From assembly GCA_910580075.1 (NCBI GenBank), contig CAJTVR010000003.1:2258-66257 (forward strand): a stretch of 64,000 nucleotides of DNA, in the 5' to 3' direction. The notes below the pieces were generated by a model. That model searched no databases and was not told the origin of the DNA. It was given only the letters and a program-made list of their open reading frames with translations. Of this stretch, positions 1 to 7,333 are shown piece after piece. A program made the translations under genes and the position numbers. The stretch comes from an uncultured Eubacterium sp. GTDB taxonomy: Bacteria > Bacillota > Clostridia > Lachnospirales > Lachnospiraceae. Position 1 is the stretch's first letter, and each line of letters begins with the position of its first letter.

Positions 1-120
1 GGCGGAAGGAAAAGTTTCCGTTATGAAGAACTGGAGCCGGATTTTTGTTTTCATTCATCCGCCGGCCTGCTTGTCCCATATTTAAATGAACTGCAAAAGG
101 ATCTTTCTCTTAGAGATTGA
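1..120 (+). CDS. C-terminal tail of an unidentified protein (partial)
   Basis: Frame 1 is open from the window edge to a TGA at 118-120 and encodes 39 residues ending in NELQKDLSLRD. The start and all upstream domains lie outside the window. I do not recognise the family. The stop codon overlaps the -35 box of the his operon promoter, so this gene ends exactly where the next transcription unit begins. The open frame alone supports coding; the function is unknown. Confidence 0.5.
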   Translation, partial: GGRKSFRYEELEPDFCFHSSAGLLVPYLNELQKDLSLRD

Positions 121-145
121 CAAAGCTGGCAGTTTTTAATATAAT
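117..145 (+). promoter_or_regulatory. Consensus sigma-70/A promoter of the his operon
   Basis: TTGACA (117-122) and TATAAT (140-145) are both perfect consensus hexamers, separated by exactly 17 bp. Transcription would start near 152, leaving a leader of about 150 nt before hisZ. I saw no T-box specifier/antiterminator and no T-tailed hairpin in that leader. It does contain a GCTGCT/AGCAGC inverted pair near 189-230. Confidence 0.75.
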
Positions 146-300
146 AAATAGGATTTGCTTTGATAACACGTTAATTTGCGAAAGTACTGCTGCTCTGATT
201 CATAACCGCGGTATTTAATAAAAAAGCAGCATACCACTATACAAACATCTGGAAAACACGTATACTGTTATACGGAAATACAAAGACAAGGAGTACAGAC

Positions 301-1494
301 ATGAAACAGCATCTGCTGCATACACCGGAAGGAGTCCGGGATATTTATAACGGAGAATGCGAGAAAAAACTGTATCTGGAAGACAAGCTGTATGGTATTT
401 TAAAAACATACGGATATCATCCGATTCAGACGCCGTCTTTTGAATTTTTTGAAACATTTGGCAGAGAAGTCGGCACAATTCCTTCAAAAGATTTATATAA
501 ATTTTTTGACAGGGAGGGGAATACGCTTGTACTGCGCCCGGATATTACGCCGTCTATTGCCCGGTTTGTTTCCAGTTATCATATGGAAGAAGCCATGCCT
601 GTCAGGATTTGTTATAAAGGCAATACATTTATTAATGCAGGCAGTTTTCAGGGCCGCCTGAAAGAAACGACGCAGCTTGGCGCAGAGCTGATCGGTGATG
701 ATACGGCTGATGCAGATGCCGAAATGCTTTCCATGATTGCAGAATGCCTGCTTGGTGCAGGATTAAAGGAATTTCAGTTAAGTGTCGGACATGTGGGCAT
801 TTTACAGGGGATGATGGAAGCTGCAGGCTTTGACGAAGAGGCAGAAGAAAAACTGCGCGATCTGATTATGAACAATAATTTTTTCGGAGTCGAGAGTTTT
901 ATAGAAGAAAAACATCTGGAAGCCGGCTTAAAAGAACTGTTTCTTTTGCTGGGACAGATTTACCAGTCAGCGGAGGATTTCCAGAAGGTGAAAAAAACAG
1001 CTGCAGGATATCCGAAAATTTATGCCGCCATTGAACACTTAGAAAAACTTCAGTCTTTGTTTTTACTTTATGGAATTGATAAATACATCAGCTTTGAACT
1101 TGGTGCAGTCAGCAGTTACCAGTATTATTCAGGCATTATTTTTAACGGATATACATTTGGAAGCGGGGAGCCGGTTGTAAAAGGCGGACGATACAATAAC
1201 CTTTTAAAACATTTTGGCAGACATGCTCCTGCGATTGGTTTTGTAATTGTGACAGACCAGCTGATGGCAGCACTGTCCAGACAGAACATAGAAACGCCTC
1301 TTGAACGGAACACCCAGCTGGCTGTATATGATGAAGAACACCGGGAAGATGCTATTATCTATGCAAGAAAGCAGCGGGCAGCCGGATGCAGCGTGGAACT
1401 GATTAGTTTCGCACCGGATAAGACAAAGGCCGATTATGAAGCATACGCAAAACAGAATGAAATTGCACGTCTGCAGTTTTTGTTAGGAGAATAG
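301..1494 (+). CDS. hisZ: ATP phosphoribosyltransferase regulatory subunit HisZ
   Basis: Encodes 397 residues resembling a catalytically inactive histidyl-tRNA synthetase core. The N-terminus (HTPEGVRDIY) and the LVLRPDITPSIARF segment around residues 76-90 are the class II synthetase-like motifs of HisZ. HisZ combines with short-form HisG to make the hetero-octameric first enzyme of histidine synthesis and carries the feedback site. The short HisG directly downstream supports this over a true HisS, and the C-terminal anticodon-binding region is reduced. The ATG at 301 follows an AAGGAG about 8 nt upstream. It is the first gene of the his operon. Confidence 0.93.
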   Translation: MKQHLLHTPEGVRDIYNGECEKKLYLEDKLYGILKTYGYHPIQTPSFEFFETFGREVGTIPSKDLYKFFDREGNTLVLRPDITPSIARFVSSYHMEEAMPVRICYKGNTFINAGSFQGRLKETTQLGAELIGDDTADADAEMLSMIAECLLGAGLKEFQLSVGHVGILQGMMEAAGFDEEAEEKLRDLIMNNNFFGVESFIEEKHLEAGLKELFLLLGQIYQSAEDFQKVKKTAAGYPKIYAAIEHLEKLQSLFLLYGIDKYISFELGAVSSYQYYSGIIFNGYTFGSGEPVVKGGRYNNLLKHFGRHAPAIGFVIVTDQLMAALSRQNIETPLERNTQLAVYDEEHREDAIIYARKQRAAGCSVELISFAPDKTKADYEAYAKQNEIARLQFLLGE

Positions 1495-1498
1495 AAGA

Positions 1499-2161
1499 AT
1501 GGATAAAGACAGATATTTAACATTTGCCCTTGGAAAAGGCAGGCTTGCAAAAAAGACACTGGAGCTGTTTGAAAAAATCGGCATAACATGTAAAGAAATG
1601 AAAGACAAAGAGACCAGAAAGCTTATTTTTGTCAATGAAGAAGCAAGGATGCGCTTTTTCTTATCCAAAGGGCCGGATGTGCCTACTTATGTGGAGTACG
1701 GCGCTGCAGATATCGGAATTGCAGGAGAAGATACAATTCTGGAAGAAAACCGTAAAATATATGAAGTATTAGACTTAGGATTTGGGAAATGCCGGATGTG
1801 TGTATGCGGGCCGGCGAAAGCAGGAGAGTATCTCAAACGCCGGGAATTAATCCGTGTCGCATCCAAATATCCGCATATTGCAAAAGACTATTTTTACAAT
1901 AAAAGACACCAGACAGCGGAAATTATCAAGCTGAACGGGTCGATTGAGCTGGCTCCGATTGTAGGACTGTCTGAAGTAATTGTAGATATTGTAGAAACCG
2001 GATCTACACTGCGGGAAAACGGCCTGGAAATATTAGAAGAGGTCTGCCCGCTGTCAGCAAGAATGGTTGTAAACCCGGTGAGCATGAAAATGGAAAACGA
2101 ACGCATAACAAAGCTGATTGCAGATTTAAGAGAAGAGCTTAGCAAGGAGCAGATATCATGA
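1499..2161 (+). CDS. hisG: ATP phosphoribosyltransferase, short form (HisG)
   Basis: Encodes 220 residues, the length of the short HisG class that lacks the C-terminal regulatory domain and depends on HisZ. It condenses ATP with PRPP, the first step of histidine synthesis. Visible signatures are the N-terminal FALGKGRLAKKTLEL, the AADIGIAGEDT loop, and the PRPP-binding stretch IVDIVETGSTLRENGL near residues 160-175. It starts 4 nt after the hisZ stop with AGGAG upstream, and its TGA overlaps the hisD ATG in an ATGA junction, so translation is probably coupled. Confidence 0.95.
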   Translation: MDKDRYLTFALGKGRLAKKTLELFEKIGITCKEMKDKETRKLIFVNEEARMRFFLSKGPDVPTYVEYGAADIGIAGEDTILEENRKIYEVLDLGFGKCRMCVCGPAKAGEYLKRRELIRVASKYPHIAKDYFYNKRHQTAEIIKLNGSIELAPIVGLSEVIVDIVETGSTLRENGLEILEEVCPLSARMVVNPVSMKMENERITKLIADLREELSKEQIS

Positions 2162-3453
2162 AAATCGTAAAACTTACGAAAGAAACAACACAGAATTTAC
2201 TGGAAGAACTTTTAAAAAGAAGTCCGAACAGTTACGGCGAATATGAAAGCCGGGTGAATAAAATTATTGAAGATGTGCGCACAAGACGGGATGAGGCTCT
2301 GTTTGAATATACAAAACGCTTTGACGGCGCTCAGATTCATGCCGGGAATGTGCTTGTGACAGAAGAAGAAATCGAAGAGGCATATGCCAAAACAGATGCT
2401 TCTTTGATCAGCATCATTCGAAAGTCACTGGAAAATATCCGCAGTTTTCATGAAAAACAGCGTCAGCAGTCCTGGATTGATGCAGAAAAAGGAGGCATTA
2501 TTTTAGGACAGAGAGTGACTCCGTTAAAAACGGCCGGTGTATATGTACCAGGCGGCAAGGCAGCATATCCGTCTTCGGTGCTTATGAATGTCATTCCGGC
2601 AAAAGCAGCAGGGGTGGAACACATTATTATGACAACGCCGCCAGATCAGGAAGGAAATGTGTATCCGGCCACATTGGTGGCTGCAAAGGAAGCTGGTGTG
2701 GACGCAGTATATAAAGCAGGCGGCGCACAGGCTGTGGCAGCAATGGCTTTTGGAACAGAAAGTATTCCTCGTGTAGATAAAATCGTAGGACCTGGAAATA
2801 TTTACGTTGCTCTTGCAAAAAAAGCTGTATTCGGCTATGTCAGCATTGATTCCATTGCGGGTCCGAGCGAAATTTTGGTACTGGCAGACGAAACGGCAGA
2901 CCCGGTATATGCGGCAGCCGATTTACTATCGCAGGCAGAGCATGATGAAATGGCCTCTGCCATTCTGATTACTACTTCAAAGGAGCTGGCACAGCAGGTA
3001 TCTTTGCAGACAGACAGATTTTTAGAAAAACTGTCACGCAGGGATATCATACAAAAATCGCTGGACAATTACGGCTATATCCTGATTGCTGACAGTATGG
3101 AAGAAGCGATTGAAGCAGCGAATGAAATTGCGTCAGAGCACCTGGAAATTTTAACAAAAGACCCGTTTGAAACAATGACAAAAATCCGCAATGCAGGTGC
3201 TATATTTGTAGGCCCGTACAGTTCAGAGCCGCTCGGAGATTATTTTGCAGGGCCAAATCATGTGCTTCCGACAAATGGTACAGCAAGATTTTTCTCAGCA
3301 TTAAGCGTAGATGACTTTGTGAAAAAATCCAGCATCATCTCGTATTCCAGGGAGGCCTTAGAGCCGGTATACCAGGATATTGTCCGTTTTGCGGAAAATG
3401 AGCAGCTGACAGCACATGCAAATTCTATCCGGGTACGTTTTGAAAAAGACTGA
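2158..3453 (+). CDS. hisD: Histidinol dehydrogenase
   Basis: Encodes 431 residues, full length for HisD. This is the zinc enzyme that performs the last two NAD-dependent oxidations of histidinol to histidine. Family motifs are present: the VPGGKAAYPSSVLMNVIPAKAAG region (about 124-147), the VDKIVGPGNIYVALAKK segment, SIAGPSEILVLAD, and the SEHLEI and GPNHVLPT elements carrying zinc and catalytic residues. It overlaps hisG by 4 nt and belongs to the same operon. A 90-nt gap separates it from the fused hisIE gene. Confidence 0.96.
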   Translation: MKIVKLTKETTQNLLEELLKRSPNSYGEYESRVNKIIEDVRTRRDEALFEYTKRFDGAQIHAGNVLVTEEEIEEAYAKTDASLISIIRKSLENIRSFHEKQRQQSWIDAEKGGIILGQRVTPLKTAGVYVPGGKAAYPSSVLMNVIPAKAAGVEHIIMTTPPDQEGNVYPATLVAAKEAGVDAVYKAGGAQAVAAMAFGTESIPRVDKIVGPGNIYVALAKKAVFGYVSIDSIAGPSEILVLADETADPVYAAADLLSQAEHDEMASAILITTSKELAQQVSLQTDRFLEKLSRRDIIQKSLDNYGYILIADSMEEAIEAANEIASEHLEILTKDPFETMTKIRNAGAIFVGPYSSEPLGDYFAGPNHVLPTNGTARFFSALSVDDFVKKSSIISYSREALEPVYQDIVRFAENEQLTAHANSIRVRFEKD

Positions 3454-3543
3454 TGCAAAAACAGAATAGTTATGAAGAACAGGTCTTACAGAACTGTTCT
3501 GACTGAAAAATGATATATCGTAAGATTAGAAAGGTTAGTAAGA

Positions 3544-4824
3544 ATGGAACGGAAAATACTGGCGGCATCGCTGTATTTAAAAGACGGCGTGCCCGTAAAC
3601 AGCCCTGATGACTTAACACCTGCAGGGAATCTGAATTTCCTTGCCAAGGCGTATAACGACAGCGGCATCGATAAAATATTTGTCTTTGATCTCTCTTCAG
3701 AGGATGAAGAGCACGAAAAAAATATACATACAATCAGGGAATTAAACCGTCTGATTGAAATCCAGACATGCGCCGGAGGAAACGTAAAACGTCTGGAAGA
3801 TATTAAAAAACTTCTGTATGCCGGATGCAAACAGGTACTGATTAACGGTTCCAAACCTTTTTGCTTTGAACTGGTTGACGAAGCCAGCTCCAGGTTCGGG
3901 CAGGATAAAATCCTGGTATCTGTCAAAAATATAGACTTTATTTTTAAACACCGTGAAGTAATCCGCGAAAAAGTACATGAAATGCTTGTTATGGATACCA
4001 AACTGCTGGATTCGGTAGAAAATCTGACAGATACCCAGTATGTGGCTCTCTGTGACGAGAAAAACATGGATACCATACTTAAGATTTTAAACAGGGAACA
4101 TTCCAGAGGTATCTACGGAGCATTTTTAAATGATGCTGGTGTAAATGCTATGGAATTAAAATCCAGCCTTTCATCCCAGGGGATTAAAATGGACCATTTC
4201 GACCCGGCTTTAAAATGGAGCGATTTTAAACTGAATTCAGAAGGGCTGGTTCCGGTTGTAACACAGGATTACCGCACCGGCCAGGTGCTGATGGTTGCAT
4301 ACATGAATGAAGAGGCTTATAATAAAACCATTTCAACCGGAAAAATGACCTATTACAGCAGAAGCCGGAAAGAGCTGTGGATGAAAGGCTATACATCCGG
4401 CCATATTCAGTATGTAAAAGTACTGACCGCAGACTGCGATCTGGATACAATCCTTGCCAAAGTATCCCAGACAGGCGCAGCATGCCATACCGGACAGTAC
4501 AGCTGCTTTCATAATGAAATTGTCCGCAAACAGTATATGGAGCGCAATCCGTTAAAAGTCTTCAAAGAAGAATATGCTGTTATTATGGACCGCAAAGAGC
4601 ATCCAAAAGAAGGATCTTATACAAATTATCTGTTTGACAAAGGACTGGATAAAATTTTGAAAAAAATCGGAGAAGAGGCGACAGAGATCGTAATTGCCGC
4701 CAAAAATCCGGACCCTGAAGAAATCAAATATGAAGCTGCTGACTTTTTGTATCATCTGATGGTACTGATGGCAGAAAAAGGACTGACCTGGGAAGACATT
4801 ACAAGCGAGCTTTCCCAGCGCTAA
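3544..4824 (+). CDS. hisIE: HisA/HisF-like domain fused to HisI-HisE (phosphoribosyl-AMP cyclohydrolase / phosphoribosyl-ATP diphosphatase)
   Basis: Encodes 426 residues in three parts. Residues 1-215 resemble a degenerate HisA/HisF-type barrel (AGGNVKRLEDIKKLLYAG and FLNDAGVNAMEL are recognisable phosphate-site-like strands). Residues of about 220-320 are HisI, with VLMVAYMNEEA, YYSRSRKELW, the DCDLD metal site and the GAACHTGQYSCF cysteines. Residues of about 330-426 are HisE, with the KKIGEEATEIVIAAK and EAADFLYHLMVL helices. HisI and HisE catalyse consecutive steps 2 and 3 of histidine synthesis. Whether the barrel is catalytic cannot be told; the N-terminal aspartate expected of HisA/HisF is not obvious. 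A plain HisIE is about 200 residues, so the fusion doubles it. Confidence 0.9.
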   Translation: MERKILAASLYLKDGVPVNSPDDLTPAGNLNFLAKAYNDSGIDKIFVFDLSSEDEEHEKNIHTIRELNRLIEIQTCAGGNVKRLEDIKKLLYAGCKQVLINGSKPFCFELVDEASSRFGQDKILVSVKNIDFIFKHREVIREKVHEMLVMDTKLLDSVENLTDTQYVALCDEKNMDTILKILNREHSRGIYGAFLNDAGVNAMELKSSLSSQGIKMDHFDPALKWSDFKLNSEGLVPVVTQDYRTGQVLMVAYMNEEAYNKTISTGKMTYYSRSRKELWMKGYTSGHIQYVKVLTADCDLDTILAKVSQTGAACHTGQYSCFHNEIVRKQYMERNPLKVFKEEYAVIMDRKEHPKEGSYTNYLFDKGLDKILKKIGEEATEIVIAAKNPDPEEIKYEAADFLYHLMVLMAEKGLTWEDITSELSQR

Positions 4825-4929
4825 AAAGTATGGTGATTTTGGGAATAGCCCGCAACATGTCTGCATAAGATGTATCGTAACCGTTCAGGCTGAATATGAT
4901 AAAAAGTTCAAAAACCGGGAGTAACAGCT

Positions 4930-5229
4930 ATGCTTGGAAATGATTATGCGCAGGCAAGAAAACAGTATGTAGAAGAAGTAAGGCGTTCCTTTCACCATGC
5001 AGACAGGGATGAATACGAAATGGAGCCGGAAGCCGGAGCAGCATCCTTTTGGAAAGTCAGGCTTTTGATGGCACTTTGCATTTTTGGAGCCTTTGTGCTC
5101 TGTGACCAGACCGGAAACCGGTTTTATCATTATACAACAGATGAGATTGTAGATAAGATCACAGAAGAAAAGTTTCAGCCGCAGTTAGATTCCATACGTG
5201 AAGCATGGAATGCGCTGAAAGAGCAGTAA
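4930..5229 (+). CDS. Small single-pass membrane protein, unknown function
   Basis: Encodes 99 residues: a charged N-terminal segment of about 40 residues (QARKQYVEEVRRSFHHADRDE), one hydrophobic helix around residues 44-60 (LLMALCIFGAFVLC), then a charged extracytoplasmic tail. The ATG at 4930 follows CGGGAG. It lies between hisIE and the strong terminator at 5236, with no promoter visible in front, so it is probably the last gene of the his transcript. I do not recognise the family. Confidence 0.65.
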   Translation: MLGNDYAQARKQYVEEVRRSFHHADRDEYEMEPEAGAASFWKVRLLMALCIFGAFVLCDQTGNRFYHYTTDEIVDKITEEKFQPQLDSIREAWNALKEQ

Positions 5230-5235
5230 GCATTC

Positions 5236-5288
5236 AGCCCGGCCGCGCAGCCAGATACAGGCATGCCGCGGCCGGGCTTTTAAATTTT
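5236..5288 (+). terminator. Rho-independent terminator at the end of the his operon
   Basis: A 12-bp GC-rich stem, AGCCCGGCCGCG (5236-5247) with CGCGGCCGGGCT (5267-5278), is followed by a T-rich tail. It is the strongest intrinsic terminator in the window. Confidence 0.88.
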
Positions 5289-5354
5289 ATTTAAATATAC
5301 TTCATGGCTTTTATGCCAAAAAGTATGCCGCAGACGGAATAGTTTGATTTTGAT

Positions 5355-5555
5355 TTAATTATCTGCAGAATACTGGAACAGTTCGTCCACTGTCGTTTTC
5401 AGTTCCTGTGCCAGACGAAAAGCCAGGGCTAAAGTCGGGTCATATTTGTCATTTTCAATCGCATTTACAGTCTGTCTGGATACCCCGCATTTCTTTGCCA
5501 GTTCTTCCTGTGAAAATCCCAGTTCTTTCCGGATATTTTTAATTTTATTATTCAT
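5355..5555 (-). CDS. XRE-family HTH transcriptional regulator (short, YozG-type)
   Basis: Encodes 66 residues, nearly all a helix-turn-helix: IRKELGFSQEELAKKCGVS, then RQTVNAIENDKYDP, then ALAFRLAQELKTTVDELF. I chose the ATG at 5555 rather than an in-frame ATG at 5606 because the former gives the usual family start (MNNKIKNIRKE) and lies 1 nt after the upstream gene's stop. It is co-transcribed with the membrane protein at 5557-5853. The inverted repeat at 5880-5903 in their shared leader is a good candidate binding site, suggesting autoregulation. Confidence 0.88.
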   Translation of the reverse strand: MNNKIKNIRKELGFSQEELAKKCGVSRQTVNAIENDKYDPTLALAFRLAQELKTTVDELFQYSADN

Positions 5556-5556
5556 A

Positions 5557-5853
5557 TTATCCAGTATGCCTTTTTTTGTAATACATAAGTACCAGAAAAT
5601 AAACAATTGCAGTTGTTTCGAGCTGAATCAGCGGGTTTACAGACATGGGTTTTGCGAAAACAAAATTTTCAGCCACATCCAGAACCATAGCCCCGGAAAT
5701 AGCAAACAGCGTGAATGAACTTGCTTTCCATACAATTACCTGTCTTCGTTCATCTCCCGGCTTTAAAAGGGACACCAGCATAATGATGTCTAAAACAGCA
5801 AACACCAAAAAGACAGCTCCTAATCCTAAATAAATTTGTGCAGTTACCGGCAT
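5557..5853 (-). CDS. Small membrane protein paired with an XRE regulator
   Basis: Encodes 98 residues with three likely transmembrane helices: IYLGLGAVFLVFAVLDIIMLV near the N-terminus, SSFTLFAISGAMVLDVAEN in the middle and TTAIVYFLVLMYY at the C-terminus. The ATG is preceded by GGAGG. The regulator starts 1 nt after its stop, the usual layout of small HTH/membrane-protein pairs in Firmicutes. The function of the membrane partner is not evident from sequence. Confidence 0.75.
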   Translation of the reverse strand: MPVTAQIYLGLGAVFLVFAVLDIIMLVSLLKPGDERRQVIVWKASSFTLFAISGAMVLDVAENFVFAKPMSVNPLIQLETTAIVYFLVLMYYKKRHTG

Positions 5854-5879
5854 AGTTTTTCCTCCTTAACTCAAAATGA

Positions 5880-5903
5880 AAATGTCAAATAGTTTTGACA
5901 TTT
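5880..5903. promoter_or_regulatory. Candidate operator of the XRE/membrane-protein pair
   Basis: AAATGTCAAA (5880-5889) and TTTGACATTT (5894-5903) form a perfect 10-bp inverted repeat with a 4-bp spacer. It lies immediately downstream of the -10 box of the minus-strand promoter. A third half-site-like TTGACATT falls in the -35 region at about 5928-5935. The position suits repression by the encoded HTH protein. Confidence 0.6.
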
Positions 5904-5906
5904 ATG

Positions 5907-5935
5907 AGTATATAATGAGAGAATCAGAATGTCAA
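5907..5935 (-). promoter_or_regulatory. Promoter of the XRE/membrane-protein pair
   Basis: Read on the minus strand: TTGACA (5935-5930), a 17-bp spacer, then TATACT (5912-5907). Transcription would start around 5900, inside the candidate operator, about 45 nt before the ATG at 5853. Confidence 0.7.
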
Positions 5936-5980
5936 GAGTTTTTTACATTTCTAAAAATCGAGGGATGCAGATGATTAGAC

Positions 5981-6110
5981 TAGCGGAAAGATACTGGCTG
6001 CGCGGACGCCGGACAGAGAACCGGTTCTCTGTCCGGCTGGCTGAGGCAGAATTAAAATTCCCGGCGTCCGGCTCATCAGACTGCAGCACTTGCAAGCCAG
6101 TTTCCCGCTA
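5981..6110. repeat. Short fold-back element (copy D) with a 30-bp perfect palindrome
   Basis: Nested inverted repeats fill much of the 5854-6190 intergenic region. The outer arms are TAGCGG..ACTGGCT (5981-5999) against AGCCAGTTTCCCGCTA (6095-6110). The inner arms are GGACGCCGG (6004-6012) against CCGGCGTCC (6061-6069). A 30-bp perfect palindrome lies at 6008-6037, centred on AACCGGTT. The segment GGCTGCGCGGACGCCGG is shared with copies C and A, and the TGAGGCAGA..TAAA stretch with copy C. No coding potential is seen. Confidence 0.65.
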
Positions 6111-6190
6111 TTGACTTTCCCGCTCAGAATCATTAAAATATTCCTAGAAAATTCCGGCCGTCCCAGGCCTGCGAAAAGAGGAATCCTGAT

Positions 6191-7288
6191 ATGAAAATAC
6201 AAAAAATAGCTTTTATCGGTCTCGGGCTGATTGGAGGCTCGATTGCAAAAACACTAAAACGCGTTGCCCCGGAAATAAAACTGTATGCTGTTTCCGGACA
6301 TATATCTACGATTACACAGGCTTATGAAGCGGGCGTAATTGAAAACAATACGATGTTAAGTCTAAATGATATATCTGATGCAGACTATATATTTCTTTGT
6401 ACACCTGTAAAACTAAATCTTACATATCTGTATCAGCTAAAGGATATCATTTCACCGGATACGATGATTACAGATGTCGGCAGCGTAAAAGGAGATATCC
6501 ACCGTACGGTTATAAAACTCGGTTTAGAGGAGCACTTTATCGGAGGGCATCCAATGGCTGGTTCGGAAAAAACAGGATTTGCCGCTGCAACTGCGTATCT
6601 TTTGGAAAATGCGTACTATGTTATTACCCCGACTGAAAAAACTGCTCCGCATCAGACGGAACGTTACCGCAGCCTGGTAACTCTGCTGGGAGCAATCCCG
6701 CTTGTACTTCCTTATGACCAGCATGATTTTGCGACAGCTTCGATTAGTCATCTGCCTCATGTCATTGCCTACAGCCTGGTAAATCTGGTAAAAGAAACTG
6801 ACGATGCGCAGGAAACGATGAAAACAATTGCGGCCGGAGGTTTTCGGGATATGACACGTATCGCGGCCTCTTCGCCTGTGATGTGGCAGGAGATCTGTCT
6901 TTCTAATAAAAATCAGATCCTGCGGCTGCTTGATTTGTACACCGGACAGCTTGCAGACATCCGTTCTTATATCGAAGCAGAAGATTCAGAAAAGATGTCG
7001 GAATATTTTACTTCAGCCAAAAATTACCGGGATTCTCTGGCTGTACATCAAAAGGGATCCATTCAGCCGGTCTTTGAATTATATTGTGATTTAATTGACG
7101 AAGTTGGCGGAATTGCCACAATCGCAACACTGTTAGCAAGCAATGCAATCAGCATTAAAAATATCGGCATTCTGCATAACCGGGAATTTGAAGACGGCGT
7201 GCTGCATATTGAGCTGTATGACCAGAGCTCTTTAGATACCGCAGACTCTCTGCTTACAAAATATCATTATACTGTATACCGCCGCTAG
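6191..7288 (+). CDS. tyrA: Prephenate dehydrogenase with C-terminal ACT-like domain
   Basis: Encodes 365 residues. The NAD-binding Rossmann motif GLGLIGGSIAKTLKR is at residues 10-24, TDVGSVKGDI near 95, and the substrate-site segments GGHPMAGSEKTGF and SHLPHVIAYSL follow. The last 70 or so residues (GGIATIATLLASNAISIKNIGI) look like an ACT domain, typical of tyrosine feedback control. It oxidatively decarboxylates prephenate to 4-hydroxyphenylpyruvate. aroA follows 45 nt later, so the two form an aromatic amino-acid pair apart from the rest of the shikimate genes. No T-box was seen upstream. Confidence 0.93.
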   Translation: MKIQKIAFIGLGLIGGSIAKTLKRVAPEIKLYAVSGHISTITQAYEAGVIENNTMLSLNDISDADYIFLCTPVKLNLTYLYQLKDIISPDTMITDVGSVKGDIHRTVIKLGLEEHFIGGHPMAGSEKTGFAAATAYLLENAYYVITPTEKTAPHQTERYRSLVTLLGAIPLVLPYDQHDFATASISHLPHVIAYSLVNLVKETDDAQETMKTIAAGGFRDMTRIAASSPVMWQEICLSNKNQILRLLDLYTGQLADIRSYIEAEDSEKMSEYFTSAKNYRDSLAVHQKGSIQPVFELYCDLIDEVGGIATIATLLASNAISIKNIGILHNREFEDGVLHIELYDQSSLDTADSLLTKYHYTVYRR

Positions 7289-7333
7289 AGCAGCAGACTG
7301 CCAGCAAAAACAGGCCATAAAGGAGAATAAACA

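Noticed and set aside
3486..4076. A 196-codon minus-strand open frame across hisIE
   Set aside because: Serine-rich antisense shadow of a clearly coding region, without family similarity.
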